A stretch of 23,260 nt of DNA from Ruminococcaceae bacterium UBA1730 (GTDB lineage Bacteria; Bacillota; Clostridia; Oscillospirales; Acutalibacteraceae). A model generated the notes under the pieces. The model searched no databases. It was not told where the DNA came from and saw nothing but the letters and a program-made list of their open reading frames with translations. The stretch spans positions 1 to 23,260 of the forward strand of contig DCII01000011.1 of assembly GCA_002315935.1 (NCBI GenBank). The letters are read 5' to 3'. Of this stretch, positions 15,772 to 23,116 are shown one piece after another. Numbering within the stretch: the first letter of the stretch is position 1; every line of letters starts with the position of its first letter. Both the position numbers and the translations under genes were made by a program.

Positions 15772-15800
15772 ATATTATCACCGATTATGAAATATGTCAA
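15772..15800 (-). promoter_or_regulatory. Promoter of the arsR-cadA operon
   Basis: On the minus strand, TTGACA (complement of 15795-15800) and TAATAT (complement of 15772-15777) are separated by 17 bp. This is a strong sigma-A promoter directed towards the regulator gene. Confidence 0.82.
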
Positions 15801-15878
15801 GGTGCTTTTAATTTTCGCTGAGATTTTGTTTCTAAACAATTTTTTTGATTGATTAGGCAATTTTTTTTGATTTTTCTA

Positions 15879-15907
15879 TTGATTTTTGCGTAAAGATGTG
15901 TTAATAT
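15879..15907 (+). promoter_or_regulatory. Promoter of tRNA-Arg
   Basis: TTGATT (15879-15884) and TAATAT (15902-15907) with a 17-bp spacer stand 29 bp before the tRNA. The upstream T-rich tracts (15841-15878) could act as an UP-like element. Confidence 0.6.
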
Positions 15908-15936
15908 ACTTTGGCAATCGGAACTCGGTTGTATTT

Positions 15937-16013
15937 GCGCTGCTAGCTCAGCTGGATAGAGTGTTTGGCTACGAACCAAAAGGTCAGGGGTTCGAGTCCC
16001 TTGCAGCGCGCCA
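15937..16013 (+). tRNA. tRNA-Arg (ACG)
   Basis: A full cloverleaf folds by eye. The acceptor stem GCGCTGC pairs with GCAGCGC. The D arm is GCTC...GAGT. The anticodon stem TTTGG/CCAAA holds the loop CTACGAA with anticodon ACG at 15971-15973, and the T arm contains TTCGAGT. The discriminator is G and CCA is encoded (16011-16013). The first anticodon base A is expected to become inosine, reading CGU, CGC and CGA. Confidence 0.96.
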
Positions 16014-16042
16014 AAAAAGACATCGCTTCGGCGGTGTTTTTT
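16014..16042 (+). terminator. Terminator after tRNA-Arg
   Basis: ACATCGC (16020-16026) and GCGGTGT (16031-16037) pair around a TTCG tetraloop and are followed by a T-run. A-rich sequence on the other side makes it potentially bidirectional. Confidence 0.8.
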
Positions 16043-16055
16043 GCATTTCAGACAA

Positions 16056-16152
16056 AAGGGACTCGAAGGAGAGGCGGTACAGAGGAAGGCTCCGGTGGAG
16101 CCTTACGACCGCCGACGACCAAACGCCCGCAGGCGTGCGAATCGAGTCCCTT
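16056..16152 (+). ncRNA. GC-rich, highly structured sequence of unknown function
   Basis: In AT-rich surroundings this stretch is GC-rich and folds into a branched structure. The outer 11-bp stem is AAGGGACTCGA (16056-16066) with TCGAGTCCCTT (16142-16152). One arm has GGCGGT/ACCGCC (16073-16078, 16108-16113) topped by AAGGCTCC/GGAGCCTT (16086-16093, 16097-16104); the second arm is ACGCC/GGCGT (16123-16127, 16132-16136). The 3' side of the outer stem is the repeated tRNA T-arm sequence. An intrinsic terminator follows at 16166. It may be a structured RNA or only the DNA structure of a small mobile unit; no family is recognised. Confidence 0.45.
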
Positions 16153-16165
16153 GCAGTGCACCATT

Positions 16166-16199
16166 GAAATCTCTTGATTATCAAGGGGTTTCTTTTTTT
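16166..16199 (+). terminator. Strong terminator after the second tRNA-end copy
   Basis: GAAATCTCTTGA (16166-16177) pairs along all 12 bases with TCAAGGGGTTTC (16181-16192), including G-U pairs, with a 3-nt loop and a seven-T tail. It sits 3 nt after the CCA of the second tRNA-end copy, as a tRNA terminator would. The 16200-16370 stretch beyond it holds no gene that I can support. Confidence 0.85.
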
Positions 16200-16372
16200 A
16201 CCTTTTTATTGAATACAAGTTATATTAACTATATGGTTCGCATATTTATTCATTTCGTCAACTGATTTATAATAATTATGACTGAAAAGGATTCGTTACA
16301 ACTTACATTTTATACAATGCAATTATTATAGTGAGGTAAAGTCCGTAAATATGGACACAAACTCAAAAGTTA

Positions 16373-16404
16373 TTATTTACATTATGTAAATAACAAGATA
16401 TAAT
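16373..16404 (+). promoter_or_regulatory. WYL-regulator promoter with overlapping palindrome
   Basis: TTTACA (16376-16381) and TATAAT (16399-16404) are 17 bp apart. A perfect inverted repeat with 10-bp arms, TTATTTACAT (16373-16382) and ATGTAAATAA (16384-16393), around one central base covers the -35 box. The layout suggests repression by a dimeric regulator, plausibly the WYL protein itself. Confidence 0.75.
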
Positions 16405-16445
16405 ACAATCAATAATGAACAATTTTTTATTTTAGGTGGAATGTT

Positions 16446-17426
16446 ATGACCAAAGACAATCATCAGAAAATAAGATTACTTCGAATTTATGAAATTCTAC
16501 GCAACGAATCAAGTCCTGCTCACGGTCTTAAAACATCGGAACTCACGAACAAGCTTGCTTTACTCGGAATAAAATGTGACCGCAGAACCCTGAGCCGTGA
16601 TGTTGAGCTTCTCAATTCCGAGGGCTTTGAAATATTCAAAGAAAAAATCGGTCACAATATGATTTATTGGATGGATGACAGCAATTTCAGCAATCCCGAA
16701 CTCAACATTCTTCTCACAAATATTCAGGCAGATAAGTTTCTTCCCGAAGAAAAAGAAATAGAACTTGCTTCAAAGATTTCTGCACTCAGCGGACAGTATA
16801 ACAGCAGAATGAAGGAGCGGAAGCTTGTTCGTTTCAATTCCGCCAAATGCCGCAACAAGGAAGTTTACTATATCCTCGATTTTATTTATGATGCCATTCA
16901 CGAGCAGAAACAGATTTCTTTTGAATACCGTATTCCCGATGAAAACGGAAATCTTGTTCTGCATAATTCCTCAAAGCCGAGGCACACAGTTGAACCGATA
17001 GTCCCTATGATCAAGGATGATAATTTTTATGTCATCTGCTTCGATGCGAAGAAAAAGGATTTCATCTGCACTTACAGAATCGACAGAATGTATTCAATAA
17101 AAATCGAAAATGAAATGAGCAAGGAAGCGGTTGCTTTTTCCGAAAACTTTGATGCAGCGGAATACAATAAGGAAGTCCGAAGAATGTACGGTGGCGAGCA
17201 AATGAAGGTCACTCTTGAATTTGACCGCAAACTCATTCCGATAATCTATGATGAATTCGGATATGACACCAAAATCAAAGCCGAAGGAAATCTCTGCACT
17301 GCAAAGATCAATGTTCAGATAAGCCCAACCTTCTGGGGCTGGCTCTTCACCTTCGCAGGAGAAATGAAACTTACTGCCCCTCAAAAAGCAATTGAACTTG
17401 AAAAAGAATATCTAAGGAAATGCTGA
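16446..17426 (+). CDS. WYL-domain transcriptional regulator upstream of cas12a
   Basis: A 326-aa protein with an N-terminal winged-helix domain (about residues 7-75; KTSELTNKLALLGIKCDRRTLSRDVELLNSEGFEI) and a WYL domain in the middle (about 140-225; TVEPIVPMIKDDNFYVICFD...FICTYRIDRM). A WCX-like C-terminal region follows (MKVTLEFDRKLIPIIYDEFG). WYL domains sense ligands, possibly nucleic acids or nucleotides, and WYL regulators recur beside CRISPR-Cas and other defence loci. Its promoter has an overlapping palindrome, consistent with autoregulation. It points the same way as cas12a, 179 bp upstream. Its stop codon lies inside the inverted repeat that starts the MITE-like element, so the insertion may have set its present C-terminus. 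Confidence 0.88.
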   Translation: MTKDNHQKIRLLRIYEILRNESSPAHGLKTSELTNKLALLGIKCDRRTLSRDVELLNSEGFEIFKEKIGHNMIYWMDDSNFSNPELNILLTNIQADKFLPEEKEIELASKISALSGQYNSRMKERKLVRFNSAKCRNKEVYYILDFIYDAIHEQKQISFEYRIPDENGNLVLHNSSKPRHTVEPIVPMIKDDNFYVICFDAKKKDFICTYRIDRMYSIKIENEMSKEAVAFSENFDAAEYNKEVRRMYGGEQMKVTLEFDRKLIPIIYDEFGYDTKIKAEGNLCTAKINVQISPTFWGWLFTFAGEMKLTAPQKAIELEKEYLRKC

Positions 17427-17580
17427 ATAAATGCGTCGTCGCATCTTTCTGGTCTGTTTTGGCGTGAAATGCGTTACAAAATCTTGAAATACACAAAGTA
17501 TATCTGCGATTTTGTGCCTTTTTCACAACCAAAACATACACAAAAATCTTGCTTGCCGATTTAATCAGCGTTTCCCTAAG
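17413..17580. mobile_element. 168-bp MITE-like inverted-repeat element between the WYL gene and cas12a
   Basis: The ends form imperfect terminal inverted repeats: TAAGGAAATGCTGAATAAAT on the left and, read from the right end, TTAGGGAAACGCTGATTAAA. Nested pairs lie inside: TGTTTTGG (17455-17462) with CCAAAACA (17529-17536), and ACAAAATC (17476-17483) with GATTTTGT (17508-17515). The whole unit can fold into one long hairpin. It has no ORF, and its left end matches the palindrome after clpX. It overlaps the WYL stop codon and ends 14 bp before the cas12a ribosome-binding site. Confidence 0.7.
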
Positions 17581-17605
17581 TAAAATATAATATGGAGGAG
17601 ATACT

Positions 17606-20600
17606 ATGAAAGAACAGTTTATCAATCAATATCCAATCAGCAAAACTCTCAGGTTTTCCCTTGTTCCTGTTGGCAGAACGGAAGAAAATTTCAACAAAAA
17701 ATTGCTTCTTGAAGAAGACAAACAGAGAGCCGAAGACTATGCGAAGGTCAAGGAAATAATTGACCGTTATCATAAGGCCTATATTGACAGCGTTCTGTCT
17801 TCAATCAATTATGTTGACGGTCTGCCCGAATATGCTTCTCTTTACTACAAAAATGGGAAAGACGAAAAAGACACCAAAAAGATGGAAGAGCTTGAAGCAT
17901 CAATGCGTAAATTCATTGCAAAAGCCCTTACCGCCGACAAAAGGTATAAAGACCTTTCCTCTGCCAAGAGCATGATTGAAGAAATTCTGCCTGAATTTGT
18001 TGATGAGAACGAAAAAGAAATCATTTACCGTTTTCATAATTTTTCAACCTATTTTTCCGGATTTTTCACTAACAGAAAAAATATGTATTCAGAAGAAGCT
18101 CAGTCAACCGCAGTTTCTTTCCGCTGCATAAATGAAAACCTTCCGAAGTTCCTTGATAACTGCAGAAGCTTTGAAAAGATTTCGGCAGATATTCCCAAAG
18201 AATCGCTTCATGAGCTTGAGCGGATTTCGCTTGAAACATATGGAATACGCCCAGAAGATGTATTTTCAGTTGATTATTTTGCATTCATTCTTTCGCAGAG
18301 TGGAATAGACAAATATAACGGAATCATCGGAGGATACACCTGCTCTGACGGCACAAAAGTCAAGGGCCTTAATGAAATAATCAATCTTTATAATCAGCAG
18401 GTCGCTAAAGGCGACAAATCAAAGAAACTACCCTCAATCAAGCCTCTTTATAAGCAGATATTGAGCGACAGGGATTCCGTTTCGTTCCTGCCCGAAAAAT
18501 TTGAAAACGATAACGAAGTTGTTTCATCCGTAAATAAATTTTACAGGGAAACAGTTGAAAAAGTTCTGCCGGAAATCAGAACTCTGTTTGATAATTTCGG
18601 TTCATATAATCCCGATGGCATCTTCGTTTCATCAGGCCTTGCAATAACCGATTTATCAAATGCATCATTCGGAAATTGGAACGCATTCACCTCGGCATGG
18701 AACGAGGAATATAAAGAAACCAACCCCATCAAAAAAGGCAGAAGTCAGGAAAAATACGATGAAGATATGAAAGCGGCCTTCAAGAAAATCAAGAGCTTCA
18801 GCGTTGCTGAAATTCAGAGGCTCGGCTTTGCCAACAGAGCAGAAAAGTCTATCGGTTCGGTTTCGGATTATTATATCTCATCCGTTTCCGAAAAGGTTGA
18901 TTATATTTATAAATTGTTTGAAAAGGCAGAGGAACTGCTTTCATCGGTTTATTCTGAAAAATACGATAAAAAACTGATGAAAAATGATGATGCGGTTGAA
19001 CTTATCAAGAATCTTCTTGATGCCGTCAAAGACCTTGAAAAAACAATCAAGCCGCTTCACGGAACAGGCAAGGAAGAAGAAAAGGATGAACTCTTCTACG
19101 GCGAATTTCTTTCTCTCTATGATGCACTGTCAACCGTTGACCGTCTTTATGATAAGGTCAGAAACTATATGACACAGAAGCCTTATTCAACCGATAAAAT
19201 CAAGCTGAATTTTGAAAATCCGCAGTTGCTTGGCGGATGGGATAGAAACAAAGAAAGAGATTACAGAACTGTTCTGCTTAGAAAGAACGGCATCTATTAT
19301 CTTGCAATAATGGATAAGAGCAATAATAAAATCTTTGAAAATATTCCCGAAAACGCATCGGGCGATTGCTATGAAAAGATGGATTATAAGCTCTTGCCCG
19401 GTCCAAATAAAATGCTTCCGAAGGTTTTCTTTGCGGCATCAAACGCATCGGAATTTCAGCCTCCCGAAGAGATTCTTGAAATCAGAAAAAATGAATCCTT
19501 CAAGAAAGGTCAGAATTTCAACATAGACGATTGCAGAAAATTCATTGATTTCTTCAAATCGTCAATTGATAAACACGAAGACTGGTCAAAATTCGGATTC
19601 AGTTTCTCTGAAACAGAATCATATAATGATATCAGCGAATTCTATAATGAGGTCAAAGAACAGGGCTACATGATTAATTTCCGCAATGTGCCTGTTTCAT
19701 ATATCAACCAATTTGTTGAGAGCGGAGAGCTTTATCTCTTCAAACTTTATAACAAAGATTTTTCTGAATACAGCCACGGCACTCCAAATATGCACACTCT
19801 CTATTTCAGAATGCTTTTTGATGAACGCAACCTTAAAAATGTTGTTTTCAAGCTCAACGGTGATTCCGAAATGTTTTACAGAGAAGCAAGCATCAAAGAC
19901 TCCGAAAAGATTGTTCATCCTGCCAATAATCCCATCGACAATAAGAATCCTAATAATTCAAAGAAGCAAAGTACCTTTGAATATAATCTTATAAAGGATA
20001 AGAGATATACCAAGCATCAGTTCTCGGTGCATATCCCCATAACTCTCAATTTCAAGGCAGGAGGCAGAGAATTTATCAACAACAAAGTCCGCCTTGCAAT
20101 CAAGAACTCCGCATCGGGTTATGTTATCGGCATTGACCGAGGTGAGAGAAATCTCATCTATATCAGCGTTATCAACGGCAATGGTGAAATTGTTGAGCAG
20201 ATGTCGCTCAATGAAATTATAAGTGACAACGGATATAAGGTCGATTATCAGAAGTTGCTTGATAACAAGGAAAAAGAGCGTGATGAAGCAAGAAAGAGCT
20301 GGGGTTCCGTTGAAAATATTAAGGAGCTCAAGGAAGGCTATCTGAGCCAGGTAGTTCATAAAATCTGCGAACTTGTTGTAAAATACGATGCAATCATTGC
20401 AATGGAAGACCTCAATTTCGGCTTCAAAAACGGTAGATTCAAGGTTGAAAAGCAGGTTTATCAGAAGTTTGAAAATATGCTCATTTCAAAGCTGAATTAT
20501 CTTGCCGATAAGAAAGCGGAACCCGATTCCGAAGGCGGAATTTTGAAGGCATATCAGCTCACCAATAAATTTGACGGCACAAACAAAGGTCGTCAGAACG

Positions 20601-21304
20601 GAATAATCTTCTATGTTCCTGCATGGCTCACGAGTAAAATTGACCCAACCACAGGCTTTGCAGACCTTCTCAGACCGAAATATTCAAGCATTAAAGCAAC
20701 TTACGATTTCTTTGAAAAGTTTGAATCAATTCGCTATAACGAATCCGAGGATATGTTTGAATTTGCATTTGATTATTCCGTATTCCCGAAATGCAATGCC
20801 GATTTCAGAAAGAAATGGGTTGTCTGCACCAATAGTAGCAGAATCAGAACCTTCCGCAATCCCGAAAATAACAACGAATGGGATAATAAGTCTGTTTGCC
20901 TGACCGCTGAATTTAAGAGCCTTTTTGATGAATTCGGAATTGATTATTCGGGTGACCTAAAGTCGGCAATTCTCAGCATAAGCAACAAGGATTTCTGCTA
21001 TCGCCTTATCGGTCTTTTCTAGCTCACTCTCCAGATGAGAAACAGCATAACGGGAAGCACAAATCCAGAAGACGATTATCTCATTTCTCCCGTCAGAAAC
21101 TCTACAGGCAAATTTTATGATAGCCGTGATTATAAAGGCGATAATGCAGCTCTGCCGACTGATGCAGATGCAAACGGAGCATATAACATTGCCCGAAAAG
21201 CGTTATGGGCAATTGATGTTCTGAAAAACACACCCGAAGACGAAATTGATGGGGCAAAACTTTCAATCACCAACGCCCAGTGGCTTGAATTTGCACAGAA
21301 ATGA
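17606..21304 (+). CDS. cas12a: Type V-A CRISPR effector Cas12a, interrupted by an in-frame TAG
   Basis: RNA-guided DNA nuclease that also matures its own crRNAs. The frame covers 1232 codons, like LbCas12a, with TAG at codon 1139. Present before TAG: the N-terminal QYPISKTLRFSLVPVGRT; PAM-contact region GGWDRNK (K549) and NKMLPK (K602); pre-crRNA processing residues H771, K780 and K797; RuvC-I D844 in GIDRGER; RuvC-II E934 in MEDLNFGFKNGRFKVEKQ. After TAG, in the same frame: the Nuc arginine R1145 in LQMRNS and RuvC-III D1188 in DADANGAYNIA. Termination at TAG would leave 1138 residues able to process crRNA and perhaps bind DNA but not cut it normally. A GGAGGAG site precedes the ATG by 5 nt. 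The frame end overlaps cas4 by four bases. Residue equivalences are aligned from memory of Fn, As and LbCas12a. Confidence 0.96.
21020..21022 (+). other. In-frame amber codon in cas12a
   Basis: The reading is CTT TTC TAG CTC ACT CTC CAG ATG AGA; sense sequence homologous to Cas12a continues directly on both sides without frame change. One base substitution from AAG, CAG, GAG, TGG, TTG, TCG, TAT or TAC would create it. TAG serves as the real stop of cas4 in the same operon, so a general reassignment of TAG is unlikely. Confidence 0.93.
21023..21304 (+). pseudogene. cas12a: C-terminal Cas12a segment (end of Nuc and RuvC-III) after the TAG
   Basis: This 93-codon in-frame remainder encodes LTLQMRNSITGS..., DYLISPVRNSTGKFYDSR, and PTDADANGAYNIARKALWAI, ending ITNAQWLEFAQK, all closely like the LbCas12a C-terminus. 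Its first ATG (21035) has no Shine-Dalgarno sequence, so independent translation is doubtful; it would be made mainly by readthrough of TAG. The sequence shows no second lesion, which argues that the TAG is recent or tolerated. Confidence 0.85.
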
Positions 21305-21864
21305 GCGAAGAACCATTAATAATTTCAAATCTCAATGATTTCATTTTCTGCCCGGCATCTATTTATTTTCATTCTTTGGAAGAGGATGAAGAAAACCTGC
21401 TCGGGCAGGATTCCTATCAATTAAATGGTTCGGCAGTTCATCAAAAGCCCGATAATGCCGAATACTCAACAAGAAAAAGCGTTTTGCAGGGAATTTCGAT
21501 TTATTGCGAAAAATATAATCTGTGCGGAAAAATTGATGTTTTTGATATTGAATCGGGAATATTGACCGAGAGAAAAAAGAAAATCAAAGTAATTTATGAC
21601 GGATATGTTTTTCAGGTTTATGCTCAGTATTTTGCTTTGATTGAAATGGGATATTCAGTTAACGAAATCAGACTTTACAGCTTTGATGATAATAAGATTC
21701 ACGGGATTCCGTTGCCGGAAGAAGATGAAACTATGTTCAGTAAATTTGAAAATCTGATTTCTGAAATCAACCGCTTTTCGTTTGATAATTTCCATCAGAA
21801 TAATATTGAAAAATGCAGAAACTGTATTTATGAACCATTATGCAGCTTTTCGGCATTGAAATAG
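21301..21864 (+). CDS. cas4: CRISPR adaptation protein Cas4
   Basis: This 187-aa RecB-like nuclease trims prespacers and helps choose those next to a PAM before Cas1-Cas2 integration. The iron-sulphur cysteines are C17 (FCPAS), C172, C175 and C181 (KCRNCIYEPLC). Nuclease motifs are H47, D79 in GKIDVFD, E90 and K92 in LTERKKK, and a Q105/Y110 region. The ATG overlaps the cas12a TGA as ATGA, which implies translational coupling to full-length Cas12a. It ends in TAG, and cas1 begins 8 bp later. The gene appears intact. Confidence 0.94.
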   Translation: MSEEPLIISNLNDFIFCPASIYFHSLEEDEENLLGQDSYQLNGSAVHQKPDNAEYSTRKSVLQGISIYCEKYNLCGKIDVFDIESGILTERKKKIKVIYDGYVFQVYAQYFALIEMGYSVNEIRLYSFDDNKIHGIPLPEEDETMFSKFENLISEINRFSFDNFHQNNIEKCRNCIYEPLCSFSALK

Positions 21865-21872
21865 GAGCTTTT

Positions 21873-22841
21873 ATGTTCACTGCGCCTGATTTCAGCAAAA
21901 AACAAATTGTTTTTGTTCTCTTTAATGAAGGAGAAAAACTTGCATTCAGCAATGATAACCTTGTTGTAAAAGATTCCGACGGAAAAATCAAATTTCAATG
22001 CACCTGTTACAGATTGTTTATTGTTTTTGCTGTCGGTCACACAAGCATAACATCTGCTCTCATTCAAAAATCGCAGAAATTTGGTTTTTTTATTGCTTTG
22101 ATGACACCTGGATTCAGACTATATTCACTTATCGGAGCAGGGAAAGACGGAAACACTCTGCTTCACCAAAAGCAATATCTATATGAGGGACTTGATATTG
22201 CCAAACATATAACCGCAAATAAAATGCTCAATCAAAAGCAGGAATTGAAAAACAACAGAAATAAAAATGAGTTTGTAAAAGAGGCGATAGCTTCAATTGA
22301 CGGTTATATATCATCAATTGAAAATGCTTCAACATTGAATGAACTGATGGCATATGAAGGTCTTGCTTCGAAAGCTTACTTTAAGAATCATTTTAATAAT
22401 GTTGAATGGCACGGCAGACAACCACGGATAAAGCGGGATTATATCAACTCAACTCTTGACATCGGTTATACTCTGCTTTTTACTTTTGTTGATGCTTTGC
22501 TTGAAAGCTATGGCTTTGACACATATTGCGGAGTTATGCACCGCCAGTTTTATATGCGGAAATCGCTTGTCTGCGATATTGTTGAACCATTCAGAACCTT
22601 GATTGACCATGAAATAAAAAAGGCGGTAAATCTGAAACAGATTAAAGAGGATGATTTCCTTGTTTTCAATAATCAATATAAGCTGAAATGGTCAGAATCA
22701 TCACGGTATGTTAAAATCCTTATGAAGCCGCTTATGGATAATAAAGAAGGAATTTTTGCGTATATTCAATCTTATTATCGTGCATTTATGAAGGAGCTTT
22801 CTTCTGATGATTTTCCGATTTTTGAGATAGGAGATAACTGA
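21873..22841 (+). CDS. cas1: CRISPR integrase Cas1
   Basis: Metal-dependent integrase of 322 aa that inserts new spacers together with Cas2. Active-site residues are E162 in LMAYEGLASKAYF, H223 in GVMHRQFYMRKSLV and E238 in CDIVEPFR. I chose the ATG at 21873 because AGGAG (21863-21867), overlapping the cas4 stop, lies 5 nt upstream; an in-frame ATG at 21840 is inside cas4 and has no such site. The stop TGA shares its last base with the cas2 ATG. Length and motifs indicate an active protein. Confidence 0.95.
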   Translation: MFTAPDFSKKQIVFVLFNEGEKLAFSNDNLVVKDSDGKIKFQCTCYRLFIVFAVGHTSITSALIQKSQKFGFFIALMTPGFRLYSLIGAGKDGNTLLHQKQYLYEGLDIAKHITANKMLNQKQELKNNRNKNEFVKEAIASIDGYISSIENASTLNELMAYEGLASKAYFKNHFNNVEWHGRQPRIKRDYINSTLDIGYTLLFTFVDALLESYGFDTYCGVMHRQFYMRKSLVCDIVEPFRTLIDHEIKKAVNLKQIKEDDFLVFNNQYKLKWSESSRYVKILMKPLMDNKEGIFAYIQSYYRAFMKELSSDDFPIFEIGDN

Positions 22842-23116
22842 TGGTTATTATTAGTTACGATATTGCAAGCGATAAAAAAAGAGCAAAATTTAATCGGTAC
22901 ATCCGTAAATTCGGTCATATGCTGCAATATTCAGTATATGAAATTGAAAACAGCGAAAGGATTCTTAACAACATTGTTACTGATTTAAACAATAAATGGT
23001 TCAAGCAGTTTGATCAGACCGACAGCGTTTATATTTTTCAATTGAGTGAAACCTGCAAAATCCAGAAATTCGGATATGCAAGAAATGAGGATTCGGAATT
23101 GCTTATTGTAAAATAA
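22841..23116 (+). CDS. cas2: CRISPR adaptation protein Cas2
   Basis: A 91-aa ferredoxin-fold protein that scaffolds the Cas1 integrase dimers. The family start is MVIISYDIASDKKRAKFNRYIRKFG, with the conserved D7, followed by LQYSVYEIE and a C-terminal region ending LLIVK. It overlaps cas1 by one base (TGATG). It closes the cas12a-cas4-cas1-cas2 order, the usual one for type V-A loci, after which the array normally follows. Confidence 0.94.
   Translation: MVIISYDIASDKKRAKFNRYIRKFGHMLQYSVYEIENSERILNNIVTDLNNKWFKQFDQTDSVYIFQLSETCKIQKFGYARNEDSELLIVK

Larger units (their letters stand above)
15992..16163 (+). repeat. Direct repeats of the tRNA-Arg 3' end (att-like) bounding a 150-bp unit
   Basis: The last 22 nt of the tRNA including CCA (15992-16013) recur at 16142-16163 with 20 of 22 bases identical (C to T and G to A changes), exactly 150 bp apart. 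Integrative elements that insert at tRNA 3' ends leave such repeats. No integrase or other ORF is present in between, so this would be a relic, a very small passenger element, or a local tandem duplication. Confidence 0.75.

Noticed and set aside
15886..16167. Open frames running through the tRNA and the structured repeat
   Set aside because: They overlap a clear tRNA and stem-forming sequence and have no ribosome-binding site or protein-like composition.
17586..17591. TATAAT just before cas12a as its promoter
   Set aside because: Transcription would begin at about the ribosome-binding site, and no -35 box lies at a workable distance.
16200..17605. Possible mini-array or self-regulating crRNA-like sequence upstream of cas12a
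   Set aside because: I looked for TTTCTAC...GTAGAT on both strands and found none; the only close string is inside the WYL coding sequence.
21020..21022. Genome-wide reassignment of TAG to an amino acid
   Set aside because: cas4 ends with TAG right before the cas1 ribosome-binding site, and other genes stop with TAA or TGA as in the standard code.
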